Assembly: GCA_009741485.1 (NCBI GenBank)
Contig: CM019228.1
Coordinates: 13,900,295 to 13,964,294 of the forward strand
DNA: 64,000 bases
Direction of reading: 5' to 3'
Origin: Malurus cyaneus samueli
Lineage: Eukaryota > Chordata > Aves > Passeriformes > Maluridae
In this document: positions 20,266-32,394 of the stretch, piece after piece
Layout: the number at the start of each line of letters is the position of its first letter
Numbering within the stretch: the first letter of the stretch is position 1
The notes under the pieces: model-generated
Databases searched by the model: none
Seen by the model: only the letters and a program-made list of their open reading frames with translations
What the model was told of the DNA's origin: nothing
Translations under genes and position numbers: made by a program

Positions 20266-21729
20266 CAGTGGACGGATCCTGCCTCCTGTTTGTGTCCCTG
20301 GGAATTTTACCACTTTATCCCGTTATTTTGAGCCATCTGCCTAAATGCCACGGACACGCCGGTGCTCCAACCAGATCCACCCTGCCCATGGGTTCCTGAG
20401 AACTGAGCTCATCCCACAGCTCATCCTGAAGCTGCGGGGCCAGCGTGGCATCCAGACCCCGCCCGCAGTGCCGCCGTCACCGCCGTGGAATCCACCCCGC
20501 GCAACGAAGAGGGGATTAGTGGCAAACAGTGGCAAATCCGCCGGGCTGGCTGTGCTAAGAGCCCCTAATCCTGGCCCCACGCAGCCTCCATGGAGGAACC
20601 ACGGAGCAATCCAGAATCGGCAGCACAGGAGGACAGGGGCACTGCGGCTCTGGGAAGGGGAATGAGCCAGCACTGCCCGTGGGTTACAGACCAAGGCAAT
20701 ACCAGCCCAGAGCTGCGCCACGGAAATGAGATGCGTCTAGTTTATAGTGGAACAACCATGAAGGAATTCGCTGGATACCTCAGGGTGCTCTTCCATCCCA
20801 AACCTCACTGAGCTGCCCTCAGCAGCCTCCACTGGCCATGCCAGAGGGTGCCCAGGACATGCTGGGACCAATACAGGAGATACCCGGGGAGCTCCCGCTG
20901 CAGAGCGGCCATCCCAGAACTGGGTCCCCGCAGGGCTTCCCTGCTCTGCTCTGGCCATGGAAAGCCTCAGGCTTGGCCTCCTGGTGCTCTCACCTGCCTG
21001 CACAGCAGTGGGGCCTCTCCATCTCTGCCAAAAATCCCCTCCTTGGGAAGCTCCCGGCCCTGCCTCTTCCCTCAGGGAGGTACCTCCAGGTGGCTGCTGC
21101 ACGTTCTTCACTCTCTTTCTCCTGCCCAAACCCCGAAGCCCACCCCAGCAGTGGGGTCCCTCCCAGGTGGAGCCCACCCTGAGCAGAGCAGCCAATCTCC
21201 CTTTCCAGGCCCCTGGAGCCCCAATCGCAGTGCCCATGTGCCCGGAGAGATCTGTCCCACCAATGGCTCCCAGGATGACAGATTCCCCGAGGCTCTCACT
21301 GGCCGCTTTCCTCATCTCTTGCTGGAGCAGATTCCAGGCTGGAGGAGCATCTGTCGGTGGCAGGAGCAGCTGGCACTGCCTGCGGGCAGCTCTGGCCCCG
21401 GGATCTGCAGGAAGCTGCCTCGGATTGTCCCTCAGATGCCGGCTCGTGCAAACCTCCCCGCAGTATGAGAGGGGCTGCAGCAGCCCCCCACAATCCCCTC
21501 ATCTGCCAGTGCCATAATTCCATCCTGGGTAAATCCACGGCAGAGCAGAGCAGAGCCATTCCAGCACTTTTCCCTTTGGCAGACACTGGAGGAAGGGGCT
21601 GGAATGAAACATCTCGGTGCAGGAACCCAGGGAAGAGGCAAAAACAACCTTGGGACCCCAATGGGATTCACCCAGCAATGCCTGGGGATTTGGCCTCCCC
21701 ACAGCGGCCCCATCCTGCCCCAGCCGCCA

Positions 21730-21850
21730 GGCAGGGATGAAGATCCCAGAGGATCCCTGGGCACAGGTTAACGGCAGAGGTGATGCCAGGCAGGGATGAG
21801 GATCCCAGAGGATCCCTGGGCACAGGTTAACGGCAGAGGGGACACCAGGC
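21730..21850 (+). repeat. 59-bp direct repeat, two units
   Basis: GGCAGGGATGAAGATCCCAG begins at 21730, and a nearly identical unit begins at 21789 (one base differs in this start, AAG to AGG). A third, partial start (GGCAGGGC) is at 21848, so the period is exactly 59. Confidence 0.93.
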
Positions 21851-22669
21851 AGGGCTGGTTCCAGCTCAGCAGAGCTGCTGCTCAAGCCCAGGCGCTGCTG
21901 ACAGTGCAGGGCCGTACTGACCCACCAACACAGCCCTGCTGACCCAGCAGCACGGCACAGATGCTCCCAGCTCTCCTCAGTGGAAAAGCTGTCCCTCTCA
22001 GCCAAAAAAAATCCAGGAGGGAAGAGCTGCAAGAGGCACCCTTGGGTGCAGAAGGCAGATTCATCCTCCCTCTTCTTACATGAGGTTCTGAGGGAAGCCC
22101 TGGGAGAGGCTGGGCCTTCTGGCGGTCAGATGGGCACGAGGAGCAGGAGGAGGAGGAAAGGTAAAAACCCCCAAGGCAGGATGAGCACGAGCACCCACTG
22201 AAAGCCCCAACAGAGAGGCCCCACGGCCACGCACGAGGTCTGAGCACCCTCACACCCGACAAAGTCCAGATGGAAACACTCAGGGAATGATGATGATGAT
22301 GATGAGGAGGGAAGTGGGAGGAAGGCACGGCCTGTCTGAATAGATCTGATCAGAGATATCCTCACACCTCTACATTGATAAAGCATCGCAGGAGGCTCCG
22401 AGAAAGGCGCAGCAGCTCTGAGCGTGGCGGCCGGGCTCCACATCTCATCTCTGCATTTCCACATCTCCCCATCTGTGCATCTCCCCATCCCCACTCCCCT
22501 GGCCCCACTCACGCAGGGACAGACCCCAGGGTGTCACTGTCACCCTCCCAGCACCCCTACGCCAAGAGAGAAGCACCCACCAGTTATTTGCCGGTCAGCG
22601 CGGCACATCGGCAGCGGGAGCACGCAGGACACCCAGAGCCCTCGCTGCAGCCCTCTCATCCGAGGGGGA

Positions 22670-22790
22670 TTAGGGCTGGGTTAGGGATTTAATCCCGCTG
22701 CCGGGGCTTTTCTGGGTCGGTGACATGGTTTGCGAGGCGCTGATTAGTGCGCGTCGTTAGCGCAGCAGGATAATTAACACAGGCTGTGCC
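22670..22790. promoter_or_regulatory. Block rich in TAATCC/GATTA motifs
   Basis: GGGGGATTAGGGC, GGGATTTAATCCCG, GCTGATTAGTGCG and GGATAATTAACAC occur within about 120 bases (from about 22665). TAATCC is the core recognised by Otx/Crx-type homeodomains, and OSBP2 has been reported from retina. The link is inference only; conservation was not tested. Confidence 0.25.
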
Positions 22791-23189
22791 ACATGGCAGC
22801 GAGAGCTCCTGCGCCATCGCCACGGCCACGGGGACCAGCCCCGGCCCCTGTGGGGTTTGGCTGGGATTTTGGGCAGCAGAGCAGCTGCCTGGGGTCACGG
22901 AGGGAAGCCCTGCCCTCAGGAAGCAAATACAGGGGTTACAGATGGAGTTTTCTCGCTGCAGCGCTGGAATTAACCCCTGGGTGTATGGGGAGAACTCCTC
23001 CAGCCCCACTGGCTGCACTGGGGTAAACTAGGAGCAGCCCAGAAGGCTGCTGGCATGGAGGATGCCAGATCCATCATCCTGTGCCATGAGTTTAGGGACC
23101 CCAAGGGACAGCTCCATACTGGGTATCAGCACAGGGACATGCCCAAAGGATGGACCAACAGCACTGCCCCGGCCCCATGGCTATCCCAG

Positions 23190-23290
23190 GGAGGTGACCC
23201 CAGGATGGTGACCCCAGGATGGTGACCCCAGGGTGGTCACCCCAGGGCAGTGACCCCAGGGTGGTCACCCCAGGGAGGCGATCCCAGGGA
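23190..23290 (+). repeat. 14-bp tandem repeat (GTGACCCCAGGATG type)
   Basis: About seven units of 14 bases: GTGACCCCAGGATG twice, then GTGACCCCAGGGTG, GTCACCCCAGGGCA, GTGACCCCAGGGTG, GTCACCCCAGGGAG and a degraded last unit. Confidence 0.92.
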
Positions 23291-25039
23291 ATCTGCTCCC
23301 TCCCAGCTTGAAGCAGTTTTCCAAGCAGACACGGACAAACACACGGGGTGTGTCCATGACCTACCCCAGGATAAACCCCCAGAGCTCACCCATTGGGCTG
23401 GAGGCTGTGCTGGGCAGCCTGAGGCCGCTCAGAGCAGGTGCTCAGCATCACCTGAGTTAACATGGAAACAGTTTTGGGAGGATTGATTGGGCTCAGTGCT
23501 CCACAGGGGAGCTGGAGGCAGAGGAGAAAGCACATTCTGTGCCCAGGCAGCTCATTCCAGCACAGGCACCCCGAGGGCTCCAAATTAGCCAACCCCACCA
23601 GGCAGATATCCCTCGGAGTCCGCAGGAGACCAGTGTGGCTGTAGGGAGAGGCCAGCAGCTCCTTGAGCCACCAGCATGTGGCACAGGGCCACCCCAGAGC
23701 TGCTGCTGAGATGGAGCACGGCCCTGGAGGGATCCACGGGGAGAAATCCTGCTGGGGCTGGAGGGAGCAGCCCCTGGGATGCTGGGGGTGTCCTGGAGAG
23801 GCCTGAACCAACAGCCTGCAGCCCTTTCCTGGAGGAAGGGCAGCACGTGGTGTTGTCCACCTCACTGTAGCTCCAGCTCTGTGTTTCAGAAGCTTGGAGG
23901 CCTTCCCAGCAGGTTTGGGGGATGGAGGGTGCTCTGTGCTGATGCCTCAGGTGCTGCTGCTGCTCCAGATGGGTTCATTCCCATGGGAAAGGGTTCATTC
24001 ACTCACGGGATGGGAAACCAGCCTGCCTGGAAGAGGGGGCTGGCAGCCCTGCAGGACAGGCTGGTGGGGGGCCACTGGGGCCTCTCCAGGGCAGGTGAGC
24101 CCTTGGTTTTCCCGGGATTGCCTGCTCCAGGTGGTCCCTCCTCACCAAATCCCAATGGAACAGCATCCCCCACCCAGCACCACATCCCTGCTCCTCTCAC
24201 CCTTCCTCACCAGCCCAGCAGTGCCTTCCTCCAGCCCTGACCTTCCAAAACCTCGAGCAAAAACAAACAAACCCAGGAACAACCCGGGCAAGCGCAAGCC
24301 CTGCCGCTCTCCACACCGCCGCTCCTCCAGGAAGCACAAAGCTCCACCGTAGCATCCCCATTCCCATTAAAACCCTATTTCCATCACCACCCACAACCCC
24401 ACGAGCATTTCCCGAGCCCAGCCCAGCTTCCTCAGCACATCCACACTCCCTCCTGCCTGCTGGCTCCTGCTCAACGGGGAGACAGAGCTTTCCCCGCTCC
24501 TCGGATGAGTCTACACAAGTCGGTGCTCTGCTCCGGATCCTCCGGGTCTCTGTTATCCCGCTAATTTGTTGCTTTTTATTTTGACAGCCCTCCCACTCCT
24601 CCCCCCTGGCAGATTGTGCCTCGGCTCTCTGTGTCTGCTGCCCAGCCCTGCTGACACAGGGCTCCTCCATCCCGGGAGCCTGGGCTCCCTGGAGCAGAGC
24701 CAACAGGAGGCTCACAGAGCTCCAAGCCCTGCCACAGCCAGAGCTGCACGTCTGAAATCCTCACCTGTGACACAACAATCCTGCTCTGCTCTGCCCAAAG
24801 CTCTCCCCAGCAGCACCTGCCCAGGTGATGCTCCCAACCTCTGTGGAGAAGTGCCCAGCAGGGGCCATGGCAGCACCCAGAGAACAGAGGAAGGTCACCT
24901 TCGCAGCAAGGCTCTGGCTTTCCAGCTCTCTTTATTTATTTCCTGTGCTTGCTGCGCTCCCCGCGGCTCCAGGGCCATTTACATAATCGGATCAGAGGCG
25001 GCTGCACAGGAACTCACTGGCCCTGGAGCTCCCAACCTA

Positions 25040-25570
25040 TCCCTTCCCTGGAGCACCTGTCCTTTCCCTGGAGCACCCATCCTTTCTTCCCTGAGCACTC
25101 GTCCCTTCCCTGGAGCACACATTCCTTCCCTGGAGCACCCATTCCTCCACTGGAGCACCCATCTTTTCTCCTCCTAGCACTCCTCCCCTCCCTGAAGCAC
25201 TCATCCCTTCTTCCCTGGAACTCTCAACCCTTCCCCACAGTATCCACTTCTTCCCTGGAGCCCTCATTCCTTTTTCCCTGGAACACTCAATCCTTCCCCA
25301 GTGCATCCATCTCCTCCCACAGCACCCATCCATTCCCTGGAGCACTCAACCTTTCTTCTCAGGAACATCCATCCCTTCCCTGGAGCACCCATCCCTTCTT
25401 CTCAGGAGAACCTATCCCTTCCCTCCACTGGAGCACCCATCTTTTCTCCCCCTAGCACTCCTCCCTTTCCTGAAGCACTCATCCCTTCTCCCCTGGAACA
25501 TTCAACCTCTCCCCAGTACATCCATCCCCTTCCTCAGAGCACCTATTCCTTCCCAGGAGCACCCACCCCT
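25040..25570 (+). repeat. Imperfect minisatellite (TTCCCTGGAGCACCCATCC type)
   Basis: Units of about 19 to 26 bases containing CCCTGGAGCACCCAT or CCTGAGCACTCAT repeat more than 20 times with drift. Open frames here follow the repeat and are not genes. Confidence 0.9.
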
Positions 25571-26234
25571 GCACTCCCAGCCCCTGCACCAGACCTCACA
25601 GATCCATGCCCCCTTCTATGGAGCAGATCCATGAAGTTTGGTGCTGCAGCTGGAGCAGAGCACAGACACGGAGCATCCCTGTGCCAGCACCAGCCCAGGG
25701 CTGCAGGCTGGAATCTCTCTGGAAAAAGCCTGGCAAGGATGGCTGAATTTCTCCTGCAAGGACCCTCCCAGCCTGGCAAAAGCACCTTGTGCTCCCATGG
25801 GATGTGTGCTCAGGATGGAGCAAGGTGCACGTTCACCAGGAAACTCCACATGCTCCCTTGGAGCAACTGCTCACGTTCAATACAGAAGATTTTGGGAACT
25901 TGGCATTGCACAGAGCTCCCCCCACCCCACCATGAGAGGCTCCTTGCAGCTTCAGAAGGTATCAGCTAAAAGGAGAAATCAAGTCACGGAAAGGGATCCA
26001 TGCTGGAAAAGGTGGGAGCACCAGTCCCCATGCCGGGGGGGTCAGGCTGGACCCCCTCCCTCCTGGTCCCCCCTACTGCTTGCCCTTCTAACCCAGTCCC
26101 TCAAAGTGTCCCCTGCCCACAGCTCCATCACCTCTTCCCTAAACAACAGGCTCAGCAGGGATCTGGGAGAGCCACAACCTCCCTCCCAGAGCTGCTCCCA
26201 TCCTGCACCTTCCAGATCTGCTCCTTTTTCCCTC

Positions 26235-26465
26235 TGACATCTCCCCTCCTGCTCCTTCCAGCCCTGCTCCTTCCAGGGCACAGCCTTTCCCTCGGGCATC
26301 TCCCCTCCTGCTCCTTCCAGCCCTGCTCCTTCCAGGGCACAGCCCTTCCCTCTGACATCTCCCCTCCTGCTCCTTCCAGGGCACAGCCTTTCCCTCGGGC
26401 ATCTCCCCTCCTGCTCCTTCCAGCCCTGCTCCTTTCCGGGCACAGCCTTTCCCCCAGGCATCTCC
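26235..26465 (+). repeat. About 60-bp tandem repeat, four units
   Basis: The unit reads CATCTCCCCTCCTGCTCCTT then CCAGCCCTGCTCCTTCCAGG then GCACAGCCTTTCCCTCGGG. Four units follow each other; the third lacks an internal 15-base CCAGCCCTGCTCCTT piece. Frames on the minus strand across it are repeat artefacts. Confidence 0.92.
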
Positions 26466-27719
26466 AAGTATGCTGCTGGACACAGATCCACAGCATCCAC
26501 GTGAGAACATGCCCTGCCACCCCCCTGGCCCCTCTTACCTGCCTGGAATTTCAGACAAGCCCCGTTCCTGCTGTTTTATCCCAGCATGGCAGTTTTTGTG
26601 GAATTCCCCACCCTCCCGATAGCCTTGCTCAAGCTTTTATCACGTCGCAACCAGCACAACCTCCTCCTTCTCCTCCTCTTCCTCCTCCTCCTCCTCTCTG
26701 GGCTGGACACAGCTAATATTGCTCTGCTCATCCCTTCCCAAAGGCTGCCGGAGAAAGCCTCTCCCTGACAATTCCCTGCCCACATCCCATTGCTGTTCTG
26801 CCTCCTGACAGCAAACCAAGGGGCAGCTGGCACCTCCCACCATGCTGCCAACCCCATTCCCAAAACTCAAGACAAACTCTCCGTGGGGAGTGCGCTGCAC
26901 AAGCACCCCAAACTGCCCAGAAATACAAGAGACCGACTCAGGAAGCCCTTTCCCCCTGTGGTAACAGAATCCTAGGAGTGGGAATGGGAAGGATGCTGCG
27001 ACCATGGAGCTCTGAGTGCCCTCCAGCTCCTGCTGGGAATTACTGTTATTTTTTAAAGCCCACATCAAACACCACCCGACCTCCTCGTGCTCATGACTGG
27101 GACAGCACAGCGACAGCGCTGCTCCATTCACAATTCCCTGAGCTCTGCCTTCATACATTATTCCAGCTCAGGGAAGCTTTAGGATTTTTTTTTTTTTAAT
27201 TCCCTTTAAATATTTTATTCAGTTTTGCTCTCTCTCAGAGCTCCCTGGGGTAAAGCAGGCTCCCCAGCCAGGGCTGCGATGGAGGCAGAGCCACACTCCA
27301 AACATGAGCCATCTCCAAAAAAGAACCATGAGGCTGCACAAGGCAGGACCTGACCTCCGACAACCCGGCACGACAACCCCGAGGGGGTGAAATAGTTAAA
27401 TCCTGCAGCCGTGTGAAACACAAGCAGCTTCATGGAAGCACTGAGGATCTGAGGGATGCAGTATGTGGGGCACAGAAGCGCTGCTCCAGTCAGAATTCCC
27501 CCCATGGAGAAGCAGAAAGCCCCTCAGCATTCCTAACATCCACACTGCCCAGTGTTATAGAAATGCCCTGTCCAACGGAGCGGGCTGTAAGGACGGAGCA
27601 GAGCCATGTCCCGGCAGGGTCCACATCTCTGCCCTCTTCCCAGCTGCACATTCCCAACTTCCCATCCCCTCAGCACAGTGCCGTAACACGAGCCAAGCCA
27701 CGGGGAGCAAGCAGGGAGG

Positions 27720-27772
27720 GCAGGACGGAGGAGGAAGAGGAGGAGGAAGAGGAAGGGGGGAGGAGAGGCAGC
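27720..27772 (-). repeat. Pyrimidine-rich tract next to the W1 donor
   Basis: On the plus strand this is a run of GAGGAAGAGGAGGAGGAAGA type; in the sense direction it is CT-rich and begins seven bases after the W1 donor GT. It is a simple repeat. Confidence 0.85.
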
Positions 27773-27778
27773 ACTCAC

Positions 27779-28029
27779 GTTGATCATAGCATTGGAGGTG
27801 ATGCGGAAGAGCGTGGCGCGCTCGTTCACCGCCTTGATCTTCTCTCCGCTGTCGGCCGGCAGGCGCAGGTTCTCCAGCTCGCTGAGCGAGCGCTGCAGGG
27901 CCGCGCCGTGCTTGGCGATCAGCTCGTTGCAGGTGCTCAGGTCCTCCAGCTTACTCGACAGGGTCTTCAGGGGGCCATGCAGCTCGCTCTTGTCGGACTG
28001 CGAGGCGGGCTCCTCGTCACCCGAGTCAT
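27779..28029 (-). CDS. OSBP2: OSBP2 exon W1 (post-PH region)
   Basis: The most upstream OSBP2 exon I can see. It has two bases finishing a codon (Asp) and 83 codons, beginning DSGDEEPASQSDKSELHGPL and ending ATLFRITSNAMIN. The acceptor is cag at 28032-28030 and the donor is GTGAGT at 27778-27773. The block LSSKLEDLSTCNELIAKHGA is shared by OSBP and ORP4 and follows the PH domain; it is predicted helical and contributes to dimerisation. The preceding exons should encode the PH domain, which I could not find up to 64000. A second, frameshifted version is at 41469-41716. Confidence 0.96.
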
Positions 28030-30530
28030 CTGCCAAGGAGGGATGGAGAGAACAGCGTTTCCATGGTTACCCCGGACCCGGCAGCGCCTCCTCCCAGCGC
28101 CGGGCTGGGGGTCGCGGCCACCACGGTGGGGGTGGCACCCTGAGCCCTGAGCGGGCGCTCCTGGGGCTGTCACAGAGATCCGGTGAGGGGGTGGGAGGTG
28201 TGGCAGAACAGGGGGTGCCACGCACCCAACCTGCACTTGCCGGGCACACCGGAGTGGATGCACCCTGCTCTGGGGGCTCTGGGAGCTCTGCTCGGGGCAG
28301 GGTGAACAGCTTCACCCGAGGGAAAGGTCACCGAGACACTGAGGAAAGTAACACTGCTACCCAAAACCATCTTCAGAAAGGAAACTCCACGGTCAGCACC
28401 TCAGCTACAGCAAAAATTCCTGTGACTCCAGAACACTTAAAACCAGGAAATTAACCCCAAACCACTCAGAGAGGGTAACACAGCATTTCGGATCACCCCA
28501 CTGCTCCCCCAGGGAGGAGGTGAGTGGCACCAAGAGGCAGCAGCACCCACAGCAAACACAAAGAGAGAGAAGCAGGTCTGGGTAGGAGCTGTGCCCCATG
28601 CTTATGCTCAGAACTTCAACCAAGGGTTTTCCAGGAGCTCCCAAAACCCACTGAGGCAGCAGAACAGAAAGGTGCTCCTTCATCCCCCACTCTTCATCAT
28701 CTGGATTTCAGAGAGATGGGCACCAGCAAAACCTGGCTGCAGCTTCTCTGCCAGGGCTGGGGGAGTCAGAGCAGGGTGAGAACATTCTCCAAAGGATCCA
28801 GGCACAGAGCTCAGGGATGGCTCTGGTGTAACAGGGGGGCAGCGCCTTCCCACTCTGGGCTGCAAGAAAAGGAGGAAACCCGTGATTCCCTGGCAGGTGG
28901 GTGTTTGGCTGCTATTCCTGGCTCATTGATAGGAGCTGGAAATGCTGTGGGGACCCAGAGAGCTGCTCAGGCACTGAATCCACAGCTCAGGAAAGCAGAG
29001 GAGGAGCACCCTTCAACTGCTGTGCTCCAAAGGCAGGGATGTGGATAAATGCAACAGGATCACCAACCCGGAGCGGCAGCAGGAGCAGAGCAGGGCACAG
29101 TGCCACACCAGGGCCTGTGGTGAGCTCACCCAGAGAGGATGTGAGGGGACAGGGGGCACAGCTCGGGGACAGGGCTGATTCTCCAGAGCAGGACCAATCC
29201 CACTGCCCAAGGACAACGGGGAAAAATCCAAGGGAAACGGGGCACGGAGCAAACTGCAATGAAACACCAGGGCAGCAACTCCCTGCTGTCACAGTTTGGT
29301 CCCTCTGCAACCCAGCTGAAAACCACGAGCAGCAGCTGGTGGAGCCAGCAGAGGAAGTGGCCACCAAGGACAATCAGAGCAGCCACAGGAAGCCAGATGA
29401 GAGCTTCCCAGGGAAGGGGAGCTACCAGCTGAGCTGCTGGGGAGCTGCTGAGCCTGCACAGGGGACAGGACCAGAGGTTTGAAATACAGCCGGCATCAGC
29501 GAATTCTCCAGCACAGGTGGCAGGGGAAGGGAACAGGAACAGGCAGGATTCCAAGGGCTCCATCCCAGGAGGATGCACAGAGGCACCACAGCGATTGCAC
29601 AGGCTCACCTCAGGCACCACAAGGTCCAACCCCGAAAGATCCGGCAAGAAAACCAAAGCCACTCTTCTACCAGCACAGAAAATAACCCAAACCTCCTCCA
29701 AGTCCAGTTTCTGCTACGAAAGTTTCAGGTATTCCCACAGTGCGTTCCACACTGGGGCACACAGAGGTCTCCAGCAGCGTGGACACGTTCCCTGGGCTCT
29801 GGATGTTGTCCCTGTACCTGTCATGTGCCGGTGCTTCCACGGGCAGAGCATTCCATCCCGGGCACTGGGGGAGGGACACAGGGCTGCTCCTGCTGCTCTG
29901 AGCTGTGTCCCTGGCACTTTCCAGGGCCTCTCTGGCCTCTTTCTCCATCTCTCTCTCCAGGTGAAATCTGTACTCATCCCACCAGCATGCCCACCCAGCT
30001 GTGCCTGCTGCCCAAAACCATCTTCTATACTATAACCAAAACCATTGCTGCCCAAGCTCCAGAGGGCAGGAACCTCTTTCCACAGCACTGGGATCTGACC
30101 ACTAACGAGGCTGGGTTTAACAGCCAATTTATAATAAATTCCCATATTTTATAAAGCTCTCAGAAACAGAAGCCAACCCCGCTCTTTCAGCTGTCACTGC
30201 CAACAAGAGCCTGAACATGGCAAAATCCACCTCTGAGGGATTCCAGGGGACAATCCGAATTTCCCCATTTTCTGTTTGCAGACATCAAACACAATTCACA
30301 AAGACAATTTTATCTGCTTACAAGGGCTGCAAAAGTTGTGCCAAGCAGGAGGATTGGTTCCTCTGCCCATCCCCATGCAGCATTAAACCCCCACATTCCT
30401 CCCTCTCATTTTTTCCCCCTCCTGCCTTACACAAAATACTGCCCCAAAGTCCTGGCTCCCATGGGCTCTGGGGTTTCCAGAGCACAGCCTGGATCACCCT
30501 GCAATCCCAAATCACAGCCTGGGGATTTTT

Positions 30531-30700
30531 CACAGAATCACAGAATGCCCTGAGCTGGGAAGGAGTCACAAGGATCACCCAGACCCCCGACAATCCCCCC
30601 CTGTGCATCCCTGGCAGCGCTGTCCAAACGCTCCTGGAGCTCTGGCAGCCTCGGGGCCGGGACCATTCCCTGCAGAGCTGCTCCAGTGCCACCACAGGGA
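30531..30700 (-). mobile_element. CR1 LINE 3' fragment (copy A)
   Basis: It starts CACAGAATCACAGAATGCCC and continues AGGAGTCACAAGGATCACCC, GCATCCCTGGCAGCGCTGTC and CAAACGCTCCTGGAGCTCTG. The same text occurs at 57340-57600 and in copies B and C. Confidence 0.88.
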
Positions 30701-31044
30701 TGGTAGAGCATGGACAGGGCCGGGCTCTGCACTTTGCCAGGACATTATTTCCTGCCCATTGATTGAGGCTGTGGGAACAATCCCTGCCCGAGTGTTCAGC
30801 TTGAGGCAGAAACACAGAGTGGCCCAATTTTTTATCGCTGTGCAGAATTATATAAACGCCTCAAAGCCCAGGAAAAGGGGAAGGAACCAGGGTCAGCCCA
30901 GTGATGCTGCTCATTACAGCTGAGTTGGCTGAGCTGAGCATCCCTCAGCACTTCCCACTGTCCCAAAGCTGCGGCTGTGGGATGCTGGAACGCTGGCAGG
31001 GTGGGCAGGAGGATCCCACCCCTCTCCTCCATCCTGGGCAACTG

Positions 31045-31145
31045 GAATCATAGAATTATGGAATGGTTTGGGTTGGAAGGGACATTAAAGCTCATCTCAT
31101 TCCACCCCCATGCCATGGGCACGGGCACCTTCCCCTAGAGCAGGA
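31045..31145 (-). mobile_element. CR1 LINE 3' end, short (copy A)
   Basis: Only the 3' end is present: GGAATCATAGAATTATGGAA, TGGTTTGGGTTGGAAGGGAC and CATGCCATGGGCACGGGCAC. Confidence 0.88.
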
Positions 31146-32394
31146 GCCGATTCACAGTAGAAATATATTTATAGATATAATAATACATACAATTAATTCT
31201 ATAATATATATAAGAAAATAACTCAATGTAATTTACTGCAATTATCTCAAATCAAAGCATGGGAAAAAGAAAATCCAATGTCACAGCTACAATCAAATAA
31301 ATCAGAGCTGGTTAAAGCAGAAATGATCAGGCAGAGCACCCCAACCTCCTCACTGCCATCCCCCAGTGGAGAGCATTGACACCCACTCTGAAGGTGTTTC
31401 CATCCTTCTCCTGGGAGCTCAAAAGGGACAGAAACACAAATTCCTTCTTCCCTGAGCAAGCACCAGCCTGTCAACTCTGCAGCAGATGCATTCAGAGCCC
31501 AGGAACCCCTGGCTCCCCCAGGCCGTCCCCAGTAGGTCTCCAGCTGCTTTCCAGGGACCTGGAAAAGACCTGTCCTTTCCAGCAGGACAAAGGGCCCCAG
31601 CAGTGCTGTGACACAGCACAGGACAGGGCTCTGACAGCCCCTCCTTCCCCCATCAGGGCTGGTCCCAAGGGAAGCTGCTTTGAATCCCAGGATTTAGGTG
31701 GGAAAATATCTTCAATACCATCAAGTCCAACCAATTTGACCAACCAATTCCTACAGTTCCTGCTGAAGATGGTCTTGAAGGGCTGGAGGAGAGAGCAGCA
31801 GAAATATTTATCCTGTTGCTGAGGATGAAGGATTCACTCATCCAGAAAGGGGGAAGAGCAACAAGGCTCTGCCTGGAGGTCTTTGGTTGGAGCCTGGCCA
31901 AACACCACAGCTTTAGGGATCTTGCCCTTCCTCCAGCTTTTCTATCAGACAGAGAAAAAAAAAACTGATTTGGCTTTGCTAAGGTGGGGAAACACCCTGA
32001 AGGTCAGGAAACACCCACGGAGAGAGTCTATCCAGGAGGATAGACTAGAGAGTCATCCGAGGATGGACCGCTGGGGATTGGCAGAAGCAAAAGTGCAACG
32101 GGCCCAGTGAGGTCACATCACTGGGACTTCAACCCCCATGAGGGCGTCCTAACTGCACCTACGCAGGGTCACAGAACCTCTGGGAAGCTGCAAAAACACA
32201 GATTCCTAAAAGCTTGGGAGGATTTAGGAGAGGGAAGAGGAAGAAGATGAGGGACACCCAGCAGAGTCTGACTGGAACATTTCCCAGCACAGGGAGTTTG
32301 GCCCAACCCAGGGAGTTTTAGGGATGGCTTTGAAGGGGGGTCCAAACATGCAGGGAATGAGGAGGAACCAGAACAGGGAAGTGAGGACTGGCTC

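Larger units (their letters stand above)
13958..27778 (-). other. OSBP2 intron W1-W2 (13.8 kb)
   Basis: A long intron with no coding sequence that I can support. It holds CR1 fragments at about 14330-14500, 15690-16050, 18600-18790 and 19285-19410, tandem arrays at 20123-20265, 21730-21850, 23190-23290, 25040-25570 and 26235-26465, a (GAT)n run near 22288-22305, a (CTC)n run near 26660-26698, and a pyrimidine-rich tract in the sense direction just after the W1 donor (27720-27772). Stretches at 16050-18600, 22800-23180 and 23300-25000 show nothing I recognise. Copy A of the triplicated block begins at about 27110. Confidence 0.8.

Noticed and set aside
19606..20313. A 235-codon minus-strand frame with Asp-Ile-Ser repeats.
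   Set aside because: It is driven by the 15-bp array, and the flanking parts have no family match.
20123..26465. The tandem arrays as CRISPR-like repeat-spacer structures.
   Set aside because: Units are contiguous with no unique spacers, and the genome is a vertebrate one.
417..28029. The gene as OSBP (OSBP1) rather than OSBP2.
   Set aside because: W10 (HSSHGSTSSEGKQKTVYQ), W6 (EQMCFVAAF) and W5 (IPDKPN) agree with ORP4 and not with OSBP at the places where the two differ.
27533..28036. A 167-codon minus-strand frame as an OSBP2 start with its own first codon.
   Set aside because: The apparent first codon is TTG inside the acceptor region. The exon starts at 28029, and the frame after 27779 is intron.
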